From Proteobacteria bacterium HN_bin10 (GTDB lineage Bacteria; Pseudomonadota; Alphaproteobacteria; Caulobacterales; Aquidulcibacteraceae): DNA of 41,948 nt. Positions within the stretch are counted from its first letter, which is position 1; each line of letters starts with the position of its first letter. The notes under the pieces are model-generated. The model saw only the letters and a program-made list of their open reading frames with translations, was not told where the DNA came from and ran no database searches. Location: assembly GCA_002083515.1 (NCBI GenBank), contig LWDN01000006.1, positions 12,981 to 54,928 on the forward strand. Reading direction: 5' to 3'. Below are positions 16,409-24,786 of this stretch, piece by piece. Both the position numbers and the translations under genes were made by a program.

Positions 16409-16816
16409 ATGATCGGCATCGTGGTTGTGTCCCACGGACGCTTGGCGGACGAATTCGTCGCCGCGGCCGAGCATGTGTTGGGAGCGCAGGATCAGATGCG
16501 CGCGATCGCCATCGGCGCCAACGACAATATGGAAGAGCGCCGCGCCGACATCATCGATGCGGTGCGCGCCGTCGATAAGGGCGATGGCGTCGTCATCCTG
16601 ACCGACATGTTCGGCGGCACGCCATCGAATCTGGCCATTTCGGTGATCAACCAGGTGAAGACCGAAGTGATCGCCGGGGTGAACCTGCCGATGCTGATCA
16701 AGCTTGCGGAAGTGCGCGATCGGGTCAGCTTGCCGGAAGCGGCGCTGGCCGCACAGGACGCGGGACGGCGCTACATCCGCGTTGCGTCGGTGGAGCTCGC
16801 CGGCGGCGCCGGCTGA
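16409..16816 (+). CDS. manX: PTS mannose-type EIIA component
   Basis: This 135-residue EIIA domain of the mannose class starts MIGIVVVSHG, with His9 as the phosphorylation site. The motif TDMFGGTPSNLA is characteristic. No EIIB, EIIC or EIID genes are nearby, as is usual for the alphaproteobacterial regulatory PTS, in which EIIA and HPr carry signals rather than sugars. GGGAG at 16398-16402 is the ribosome site. chvG ends 130 bases upstream and HPr starts six bases downstream. The interval where hprK usually sits is non-coding here. Confidence 0.95.
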   Translation: MIGIVVVSHGRLADEFVAAAEHVLGAQDQMRAIAIGANDNMEERRADIIDAVRAVDKGDGVVILTDMFGGTPSNLAISVINQVKTEVIAGVNLPMLIKLAEVRDRVSLPEAALAAQDAGRRYIRVASVELAGGAG

Positions 16817-16822
16817 AGCGGC

Positions 16823-17098
16823 ATGAGCATCACGCGCACGCTGACCATCGTGAACAAGAAGGGCCTGCATGCGCGCGCCTCGCGCAAGCTGGCGGAACTC
16901 GCGCTAGGCTACGAGTCGACGCGCATCAGCGTGCGCCGCGAGGGCGACGAAGCGGACGCCCGCTCGCTCATGGATCTGATGATGCTGGGCGCTGGCATCG
17001 GCGACGAGGTTGAGATCGAAACGCGGGGACCGCAGGCCGACGAGGCGATGGCCGCGGTGGAGGCGCTGATCGTCGCAAAATTTCACGAAGAGGATTGA
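16823..17098 (+). CDS. ptsH: Phosphocarrier protein HPr
   Basis: This 91-residue HPr has the active His16 in NKKGLHARAS, which takes phosphate from Enzyme I and passes it to EIIA. The regulatory serine equivalent, Ser48 in DARSLMDLMMLGA, is kept, so phosphorylation by an HPr kinase remains possible even though hprK is not in the usual place. It follows EIIA after six bases and is co-transcribed with it. Enzyme I is not in the window. Confidence 0.95.
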   Translation: MSITRTLTIVNKKGLHARASRKLAELALGYESTRISVRREGDEADARSLMDLMMLGAGIGDEVEIETRGPQADEAMAAVEALIVAKFHEED

Positions 17099-17171
17099 CG
17101 CGGCGCCAGGCTGCCCAGCCTTTGCCGCAATCGCTGCATCTGTCCGCGGAGTGTCTGAAGCGAGAGAAACC

Positions 17172-18875
17172 ATGCGTTCGTTGATACAGGTTGCAGCCGC
17201 TGTCGGCGCACTCTTCTTCTGTATTGGTGCGGCCGCCCCGTCTCGTATCGACTATACGCTGACGCCGCGGCTTGAGAATGGCGCGTTGCAAGCCGTGCAG
17301 ATTGATCTGATGTTTCGCGGCGACGCCGATGGCGAAAGCGATCTACGCCTGCCGGACGCCTGGGGCGGCCAGAACGAACTCTGGCGCGGCGTTCGAGAAC
17401 TCGAAATCGTGTCGGGCGCCACGAGCTTGCGACCTGGCGAGCAGCCCAACCGGCGTGTGATCACCCACCGCCCAGACGCGCGCATCCATATCCGCTATCG
17501 CGTGGTTCAGGATTGGGATGGCGTGCCGCGCGCCGAACTTGGCAACACCTATCGCGCGACGATTCAGCCAACCTATTTTCATCTGATCGGCAATGCCGCG
17601 CTGGTCACGCCAGGCGGCGCCTCGCTCGATGCGCCGGTGCGCTTACGTGCGCGCGGCCTTCCACGCGGCTGGGCCTTCGCTTCAGACTTGCAGCACCGCG
17701 ACCTGACGCTCGAACGGGCCTGGTCAAGTGTGATCGTCGGCGGGGATTTTCGCATCTTGCGCGATCCTCGCTCGAACCTGCGGCTCGCGATCCGTGGCGA
17801 GTGGAGCTTTGCCGACCGGCAATTGCTCGACCAAGCGTCTGGCATCCTTGCAGCGCATCGCGATTTCTGGGGCGATCCGGCGACGCCATATCTTGTCACC
17901 GTGCTTCAACTCGCCGGGCCAGAGGGCGCTCTCTCCGTCGGCGGCACCGGCCTCGACGATGCTTTCGCCTTCTTTGCAACGCCCAATGCGCCGCAGGAAG
18001 TTATTCTTCGCACGCTCGCGCACGAGAGTTTCCACACTTGGATTTCGGGGCAGGTCGGAGGCTTGCCGCAGGAGGATCAGGCGTCGCAATACTGGCTCTC
18101 GGAGGGATTCACCGATTTCTACACCGCGCGCTCGCTTGTGCGCGGCGGCCTGTGGACGCCGCAACAATACGCGGACGATCTGAACGAAGCGCTCACGGCT
18201 TACGCGCAGTCGCCGGTCCGCACTGCGCCCAACTCCCGCATTACTGCAGATTACTGGAACGATCGCGATGTCCAGCGTCTGCCCTATCTGCGCGGGCGCT
18301 TCCTCGCCATGATCTGGGACGCACGCCTGCGGGCAACCGGCCGCAGCTTCGACGCCGTTGCCTACGAGATGCGGCGTCGCGCGCGGGACGGGGCGGAATA
18401 CGCCGTCGAAGTGTTCCGGGCCGCCGCGCCTGCGATCGGCCTCGACCTCGGCACGGATGTCGAAACCTACGTCGACGATGGCGTCGCCATCTTCCTTCCG
18501 GAGGATTTGCTCGCCCCATGCGGCCGGATCACGACCCGCGACGTGCCGGCGTTCCATCGCGGCTTCGACATCGAAGCGACGCTGGCCAACGACAGCATAA
18601 TTGCCGGCGTCGATCCGGCGTTGCCCGCCTACGCTGCGGGCATGCGCAACGGCATGATCCTGGTCAGGCGCGAGGCCGGTGAAATCGGCAATGCCGAGAT
18701 GGAAATCGCCTATGTGGTCCGCGACGGCGACACCGAGCGCACGCTCCGCTACATGCCGCGCGGATACGGCCAGTACGCCGTACAGCGTCTTGAATTGGCG
18801 CCTGATCTTGAGGGCGCGCGTCTGGCGCAATGCCTCGCCGCCATCGGCGGCGAAGTGGGGGAGCATGCAGACTGA
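17172..18875 (+). CDS. M61 (glycyl aminopeptidase)-like metallopeptidase, exported
   Basis: This 567-residue protein has an N-terminal signal peptide (MRSLIQVAAAVGALFFCIGA). Its central gluzincin zinc site is H284-E285-S-F-H288, with the third ligand Glu311 in WLSEGFTDFY, as in family M61 and M1 peptidases. A PDZ-like part of the usual M61 layout is suggested near residues 475-545 but is weak. It probably trims peptides in the periplasm. The ATG at 17172 gives a proper signal peptide; a GTG seven codons earlier would spoil it. Its last 11 bases overlap the SemiSWEET gene. Confidence 0.85.
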   Translation: MRSLIQVAAAVGALFFCIGAAAPSRIDYTLTPRLENGALQAVQIDLMFRGDADGESDLRLPDAWGGQNELWRGVRELEIVSGATSLRPGEQPNRRVITHRPDARIHIRYRVVQDWDGVPRAELGNTYRATIQPTYFHLIGNAALVTPGGASLDAPVRLRARGLPRGWAFASDLQHRDLTLERAWSSVIVGGDFRILRDPRSNLRLAIRGEWSFADRQLLDQASGILAAHRDFWGDPATPYLVTVLQLAGPEGALSVGGTGLDDAFAFFATPNAPQEVILRTLAHESFHTWISGQVGGLPQEDQASQYWLSEGFTDFYTARSLVRGGLWTPQQYADDLNEALTAYAQSPVRTAPNSRITADYWNDRDVQRLPYLRGRFLAMIWDARLRATGRSFDAVAYEMRRRARDGAEYAVEVFRAAAPAIGLDLGTDVETYVDDGVAIFLPEDLLAPCGRITTRDVPAFHRGFDIEATLANDSIIAGVDPALPAYAAGMRNGMILVRREAGEIGNAEMEIAYVVRDGDTERTLRYMPRGYGQYAVQRLELAPDLEGARLAQCLAAIGGEVGEHAD

Positions 18876-19137
18876 TTTCGCGGAAGGCCTCGGCCTCGTC
18901 GCCGGCTTCATCGGCGCGTTCGCGTTCGCGCCGCAGGCCTTCAAGATCATCCGCGGCGGCGACGCCAACGGGGTGTCGGCGCTGACTTACACTATGGTGC
19001 TTGTCGGCGCGGTGCTTTGGGGCGGCTACGGCTTCTTGCGCGGCGCGCCATCGATCATGCTTTGGAACGCAGTCGCCGCCGGTCTCGCCGCCACGGTGTT
19101 AATCCTAAAGCTGCGCCGGCATTCCCCGCAGCGTTGA
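18865..19137 (+). CDS. SemiSWEET sugar transporter
   Basis: This 90-residue protein has three transmembrane helices and the PQ-loop motif FAPQAFKII near residues 22-30, followed by the conserved G-Y-G and W-N in helices 2 and 3 (LWGGYGFLRG, MLWNAVAAG). This is the bacterial half-size SWEET unit, which dimerises to carry mono- or disaccharides passively. The start overlaps the peptidase gene by 11 bases, after GGGGGAG, so translation is likely coupled. Confidence 0.92.
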   Translation: MQTDFAEGLGLVAGFIGAFAFAPQAFKIIRGGDANGVSALTYTMVLVGAVLWGGYGFLRGAPSIMLWNAVAAGLAATVLILKLRRHSPQR

Positions 19138-19286
19138 GCGCCGTGCGCGCGCGGCGCCCAGCGCGCGAATATCTCGCGGATGCAGCATCGATTGTGCACG
19201 CCCAGAACGCGCAAGTCCTATGAAAGGCGTGCGTTCCAGCGATGGTGGGCGCATTGTTCAACGCAGCTCGGCGAGGGAGACTGCCT

Positions 19287-20540
19287 ATGATTACGCCTGC
19301 AAATCAACAGGCCATGATGGATTGGATGACGGAGTGGGGCCCGAAAGTGCTCCTGGCTCTCGTCATCGTTGTTGTCGCGCACTTCGCGGCCAAGGCGGTT
19401 AAGTGGGCGATCGCCAAAGGCGTCGACCGCATTCCGTTCTTCGGCCGCCGCGACGCGGCCGGCGCAGGCGGCGTCAAGCCGACGGTGGATGTGGGCGAGC
19501 GCATCGGCGAGGTCGGCTATTGGCTGGTCTGGCTGTTGGGCCTGATCGCTGCGCTCAACGTGCTTGAAATGCGCGATGTCGTCGCGCCGCTCAACGCCAT
19601 GGTCGCTGGCTTCCTAGTTTATCTGCCGAATGTGGTCGGCGCGGCTCTGGTGTTCTTCATCGGCTTCGTGCTGGCGACCATCGTCCGGCGCATGGTCGAA
19701 GCCACCGTGGAAGCGGTCGAACTGGATCGGCGCTTGATTGACGCCGGCCTCACCCACACGCCAAAAGGACCGGGCCTTGCCCGGCTGCTCGGCCTGCTCG
19801 CATTCACCTTGATCATCATTCCGGTGGCGATCGCGGCGCTGCAAGCGCTTCGGATCACTGCGATCTCCGATCCGGCGACGGCGATGCTGAATGGCATCCT
19901 CATGACCATTCCGCGCGTCATCGGCGCGGCGTTGATCGTGTTCATCGCCTACCTGATCGGCCGTTGGGTGATGACGCTGATCGAAGAAGGCCTCAAAGCC
20001 ATCGGCTTCGACGACATCATCTCCAGCATCGCCAATGCGGAGCCGGTGCGCGTCGGCCGCGAGAAGATGGATCTGACGCCGGGCGTGGAGACGGTAAATC
20101 TGTCGAAGTTCCCGCCGTCGAAGATGATCGGCCTCGCGGTGCTGATCGGCATCGTGCTGTTCGCCGCGGTCGAGGCGGCGCGGCTGCTCGAATTCGGCGC
20201 CATGGCGGCGATGCTGACGCGGGTGCTGGAGCTGGCGAGCAGCGTGCTGTTCGGCGCGGTGATCATCGCGCTCGGCATCTTGCTGGCGAACATCCTCGCC
20301 GCCGCGGCCTCTCGCGAAGGCAAGCCATCGTCCGAGATCATCTCGACAATGGTGCGCTGGGGCGTGATCGCGCTGGCGACGGCGGTCGGGCTCTCGTTCA
20401 TGGGGCTCGCCAACAACATTATCGCGCTCGCCTTCGGCCTCATTCTGGGCTCGGTGGCGGTGGCGGTGGCGATCGCCTTCGGCATCGGCGGCCGCGACGC
20501 CGCCAAGAAGCTGCTCGACCGCTGGACCAGCGGCGCGTAG
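19287..20540 (+). CDS. Mechanosensitive channel-like TM-helix repeat protein
   Basis: This 417-residue inner-membrane protein is built of repeated conserved TM helices (PNVVGAALVFFIGF near residue 115, PRVIGAALIVFIAY near 210, then similar segments). The C-terminal segment GLILGSVAVAVAIAFGIGGRDAAKK resembles the pore helix of MscS-like channels. The cytoplasmic MscS beta domain is missing, as in CmpX-type proteins, so it may sense tension or membrane state rather than act as a full channel. GAGGGAG precedes the ATG at 19287. A terminator follows about 30 bases after the stop. Confidence 0.88.
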   Translation: MITPANQQAMMDWMTEWGPKVLLALVIVVVAHFAAKAVKWAIAKGVDRIPFFGRRDAAGAGGVKPTVDVGERIGEVGYWLVWLLGLIAALNVLEMRDVVAPLNAMVAGFLVYLPNVVGAALVFFIGFVLATIVRRMVEATVEAVELDRRLIDAGLTHTPKGPGLARLLGLLAFTLIIIPVAIAALQALRITAISDPATAMLNGILMTIPRVIGAALIVFIAYLIGRWVMTLIEEGLKAIGFDDIISSIANAEPVRVGREKMDLTPGVETVNLSKFPPSKMIGLAVLIGIVLFAAVEAARLLEFGAMAAMLTRVLELASSVLFGAVIIALGILLANILAAAASREGKPSSEIISTMVRWGVIALATAVGLSFMGLANNIIALAFGLILGSVAVAVAIAFGIGGRDAAKKLLDRWTSGA

Positions 20541-20570
20541 CGGGCGACGAAATTCAGCGAACTCACCCAA

Positions 20571-20609
20571 ACGGGTCATCGGCAAAACGCCGGTGACCCG
20601 TTATTCTTT
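20571..20609 (+). terminator. Rho-independent terminator after the TM-helix gene
   Basis: A 13-base stem (ACGGGTCATCGGC with GCCGGTGACCCGT, one G-T pair) and a loop AAAAC are followed by the T-rich TTATTCTTT. It separates the channel-like gene from the lipoprotein gene. Confidence 0.8.
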
Positions 20610-20641
20610 CCGGAAAACCGCGTCCTGTGGGGGAGGGTCCG

Positions 20642-21811
20642 ATGAGGAAGGTTCTGGTTTCGCTGCTGCTTTGCGGATCGGCGACGCTGGCCGGCTGCGC
20701 TACGCGCGGCCTCGACATCACGCCGGCGTCGCTGGTGGAGCAGGCCGATCAGTTCAACGTCGCCGCCGCCGACGCCGAACGGCTGATGATCGTTCGCAAC
20801 GTGATGCGGGCGCGCGACCGCACCTCCATGATTTTCACGCGGATCGACAGCTTCACCGGCAGCAATCAGAGTTCGATATCCGGCACGGCCGGCTTCGCCA
20901 TTGCCGAAGGCGGCAACAATGATGGGCTCGGGCCAAGCTTGACCGTAGGCCGTGAGGCGTCGCCCGCCTTCAACGTGTCGGTGCTCAACGACCAGAAATT
21001 CCACCGCGCCATCCAGTCCTCCATCGACCTCAGTATCTACGAGTCGCTGCTCAATGCGGGTTGGCGGCCGAACTTGTTGCACACCTTGTTCATTGAGAGG
21101 GTCGAAGAGAACGGACGCACTTTCGACAACGATCCTTCGGAACTCGCGGACTTCGCGGCGTTCCAAAGCTGGCTGAACCAGGGGCGCGACCGCTCTCTGC
21201 AGGTTTGCGCCAAATCCAACCCCGACGCGCTGAGCACGCCGCTCACAACGATCAGCGACCTTCAAGGAATCGCCGCCATCGCGGAACAAGATTTGGAGAT
21301 TGAAGAAGACGAAGACCGACCGAGGACCTATCGCGTTGTTCGCCCAAGCACGAGCCGCTGGCTGGCGTTTGACTGCACTGCCGACAATACGCCTCAGACC
21401 ATCGGCCAGAGCCTATTGGGAGAGCGCGGCGCTGGGGCGACGGAGACCAGCGCCGGTACCGTCGCGGGCACCAGTAGCGACGGCATCTACGTGCGCTCCG
21501 TCGAAGGCGTGCTCTTCTTCCTCGGCGAACTCGTGCGCGCGCAAACGCCAGACGCGCCGGTTAGGATCAGCGTGGATCGCGGCGCCCCGCCACAGCCGAT
21601 CTTCGTGGTGGCGCCTGGCGCGCGTCCGAATGGTCTGGTCTTCCGCCATGAAGACGGCCGCACCTATCACGTCCCCCATCCAAATCCCCAGGCGCGGGGT
21701 GGCGACATCGACCGGACCCACCAGGTGATTACGCTGATGCTGCAGCTGATTGGCATGCTTCAGGAGCGCGAGGATGTGCCGGTGACGCAGACAGTGCGGG
21801 TTCTTCCCTAA
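20642..21811 (+). CDS. Predicted lipoprotein, unknown function
   Basis: This 389-residue protein has a lipoprotein signal with lipobox LAGC (Cys19). The mature part contains no recognised domain. It has a well-conserved look in LMIVRNVMRARDRTSMIFTR and in EGVLFFLGELVRAQ, and an acidic stretch IEEDEDRPR near residue 222. Lipidation and no Asp at +2 (Cys-Ala-Thr) suggest outer-membrane sorting by Lol rules from E. coli, which may not hold here. GGGGGAGGG precedes the ATG. The ahcY riboswitch begins 41 bases after the stop. Confidence 0.85.
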   Translation: MRKVLVSLLLCGSATLAGCATRGLDITPASLVEQADQFNVAAADAERLMIVRNVMRARDRTSMIFTRIDSFTGSNQSSISGTAGFAIAEGGNNDGLGPSLTVGREASPAFNVSVLNDQKFHRAIQSSIDLSIYESLLNAGWRPNLLHTLFIERVEENGRTFDNDPSELADFAAFQSWLNQGRDRSLQVCAKSNPDALSTPLTTISDLQGIAAIAEQDLEIEEDEDRPRTYRVVRPSTSRWLAFDCTADNTPQTIGQSLLGERGAGATETSAGTVAGTSSDGIYVRSVEGVLFFLGELVRAQTPDAPVRISVDRGAPPQPIFVVAPGARPNGLVFRHEDGRTYHVPHPNPQARGGDIDRTHQVITLMLQLIGMLQEREDVPVTQTVRVLP

Positions 21812-21852
21812 GGGCGTTGCCAGCCGCCGTCGCCGCTGCTACATGCCGACCG

Positions 21853-21928
21853 CCCGCCGAGGAGCGTTGCGACGGCTGATCTGCCGCCAGGCTCGTCGGG
21901 CTTTCCCTTTGGAAAACGACGCTCGCCG
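21853..21928 (+). promoter_or_regulatory. S-adenosylhomocysteine (SAH) riboswitch
   Basis: The leader of ahcY contains the hallmarks of the SAH riboswitch: CCGAGGAGCGTTGC at 21857-21870, GCCAGGCTCG at 21886-21895 and the closing AACGACGCTCGCC at 21915-21927. GAGCG pairs with CGCTC to close the aptamer, and two internal hairpins fit between. This class binds SAH and turns on genes for SAH removal. The ribosome site AAGGAGG at 21935-21941 lies just after the aptamer, so control of translation start is likely. Confidence 0.88.
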
Positions 21929-21948
21929 CTTTCGAAGGAGGGCGCGCG

Positions 21949-23337
<1,389 letters not shown>

Positions 23338-23343
23338 ACAAGA

Positions 23344-23370
23344 ACGGCCCCTCGAAAGAGGGGCCGTTTC
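23344..23370. terminator. Terminator between ahcY and the cytochrome c gene
   Basis: A perfect 10-base stem (ACGGCCCCTC with GAGGGGCCGT) and GAAA loop, followed by TTTC on the plus strand. Read from the minus strand it is followed by TTCTTGTTC, so it may also end the convergent cytochrome transcript. Confidence 0.85.
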
Positions 23371-23393
23371 GATTCAGCGTTCGCGGTCGCGCG

Positions 23394-23783
23394 CTATGCG
23401 CCGCGACGCTCTTGGACGCTTTGGATGTAGGCGAGCAGCGCGTCGACGTCGCTCGGCGGGAATGCGAATTCCGGCATGTCGGGATGACCGACGAGAACGC
23501 CTTCCGCGAACGCCTCTTCAAGTTCGTTGACGCGATAGTTGCGCGACAAGGTGCGGAACGGCGGCGCCATCGGGTGGCGGCTCTCTCCGGCGCGTCCGAT
23601 GGCGTGGCAGCTGGCGCAGTTGATCTCAGCCAGGTGGCGCCCGCGCGCGATGCGCGTCGCCTCCGAGGCGGAGGCGGCCGCCGTTGCAGGCGTGTCGGCA
23701 TGCGTGCATGCCGATAGCACAGACGCTGCACCCAGCAGTATCAACGCCGCGAAGCGCGCGCGGCAGGCTGCGGTTTGAGCCAT
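23394..23783 (-). CDS. Class I cytochrome c, lipoprotein-type
   Basis: This 129-residue protein has an export signal ending LSAC (Cys26), suggesting a lipid anchor, then one c-type haem site C56-A-S-C59-H60. Met103 in PDMPEFAF is the likely sixth haem ligand. It is a small periplasmic electron carrier; partners are not nearby. The ATG at 23783 is supported by the signal peptide. It converges with ahcY and diverges from the TonB-like gene. Confidence 0.9.
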   Translation of the reverse strand: MAQTAACRARFAALILLGAASVLSACTHADTPATAAASASEATRIARGRHLAEINCASCHAIGRAGESRHPMAPPFRTLSRNYRVNELEEAFAEGVLVGHPDMPEFAFPPSDVDALLAYIQSVQERRGA

Positions 23784-23905
23784 GGCGGCTGCCTCCAGCG
23801 CGGCAGAATGACCTCCGTGCGGCGCGCCGCCTTGATCCGCCGCAAAAACGCCGGCGCCGTCGTTGCCGGGGCTTGGGCGGCGCGGCTACAAGCAGCGGAA
23901 CGCTC

Positions 23906-24628
23906 ATGCTCATCCGCACCACCCGCACCTTATCCACATGGACGCTGCGCGCGCTCTTCTATGGCGCGCTGTTCGCCGTGGTGGTCATCGCCCACCTTGC
24001 CATCAGCGGCGTGCTCTACGCGCAGGGATGGCGGGGCGGCTGGGCGCTGACCATCGCCGGCGCCATCGTGCTGGCGTTCGTGATTGTCGCGGTGAACGCG
24101 GCGGAATGGCTGCGCGATCGCCTGCGCGAGCGGCGCGAGATGCTGCGCGTGCAGCAGCGGCTGCCGAGCGGGCCGTGCTGCGTCATCTGGCGCTCCCCGG
24201 AAGAAAAGAGCGTGCGCCAACTGCTGGCGGAGGACGAGCAGGACGCCGACATGCCATGGGAAGTCGCCGGGCCGCTGCGCGCGCGCTATCCGCGGTTGGC
24301 GCGCAGTCTCGGCATCGAAGGCGTAGCGATCTGCGAGTTCGAGGTCGGCGCCGATGGCCGCGCCAAGGGCATTGCCTGCGTCGATGTTTGGCCGGCGGAC
24401 GTGTTCTACGAGGCGGCGCGCGAGGCGCTTGAACATGCTCGCTTTCAGCGGAAGGGCGACGTGCACGTGCGCTACGGGGTGAGCTATCGGATGCCGTTCG
24501 TGTTCCGCATTGCCGGCGCATCGCGCATCCGCGACAGCGGGCGGCGGGCCCGCACACTTCGCCCGACGTTGGTTGCCGCGCAGCAAGCTGTCGAAAACCT
24601 CCGTCAACAGGCCGACCCGAAGCGTTAA
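23906..24628 (+). CDS. TonB C-terminal-like membrane protein
   Basis: This 240-residue protein has two N-terminal hydrophobic segments (about residues 15-37 and 46-66). A charged linker follows, then a domain at about 150-220 that resembles the TonB C-terminal fold (ICEFEVGADGRAKGIACVDVWPADVFYEAAREAL, split by function into strand and helix). The Pro-rich periplasm-spanning region of true TonB is missing, so energising outer-membrane receptors is doubtful; a role in envelope sensing or scaffolding is equally possible. The start at 23906 is supported by the membrane segment, with only a weak ribosome site. Confidence 0.75.
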   Translation: MLIRTTRTLSTWTLRALFYGALFAVVVIAHLAISGVLYAQGWRGGWALTIAGAIVLAFVIVAVNAAEWLRDRLRERREMLRVQQRLPSGPCCVIWRSPEEKSVRQLLAEDEQDADMPWEVAGPLRARYPRLARSLGIEGVAICEFEVGADGRAKGIACVDVWPADVFYEAAREALEHARFQRKGDVHVRYGVSYRMPFVFRIAGASRIRDSGRRARTLRPTLVAAQQAVENLRQQADPKR

Positions 24629-24667
24629 CCAATTGAATTTTCTTAACTTAACCGGGCATTCACCCTT

Positions 24668-24683
24668 TTAAGCGCTTGTTAAC
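24668..24683 (+). promoter_or_regulatory. CtrA binding site upstream of divL
   Basis: TTAA (24668-24671), seven bases and TTAAC (24679-24683) make a perfect full CtrA box (TTAA-N7-TTAAC), 104 bases before the divL start. More TTAA motifs lie at 24625, 24643 and 24648 but without the N7 spacing. CtrA is the master cell-cycle regulator of Caulobacter and relatives. Confidence 0.75.
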
Positions 24684-24744
24684 GGTTCTGGGCGGCCGTG
24701 CGCGTGCAAAGCCGTTCGCAAACCGGGAAACTGTTCGCTGGGGC

Positions 24745-24763
24745 CCGGCGATTCGTTTCGCCG
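24745..24763 (+). promoter_or_regulatory. Leader hairpin of divL containing a GANTC methylation site
   Basis: CCGGCGA and TCGCCGG form a hairpin with a short loop in the probable divL leader. The sequence GATTC at 24750-24754 is a CcrM methylation site (GANTC), the kind used by GcrA-regulated promoters. Whether it is regulatory is inference. Confidence 0.45.
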
Positions 24764-24786
24764 GCAATTGGAACTAGGGGTCGGCT

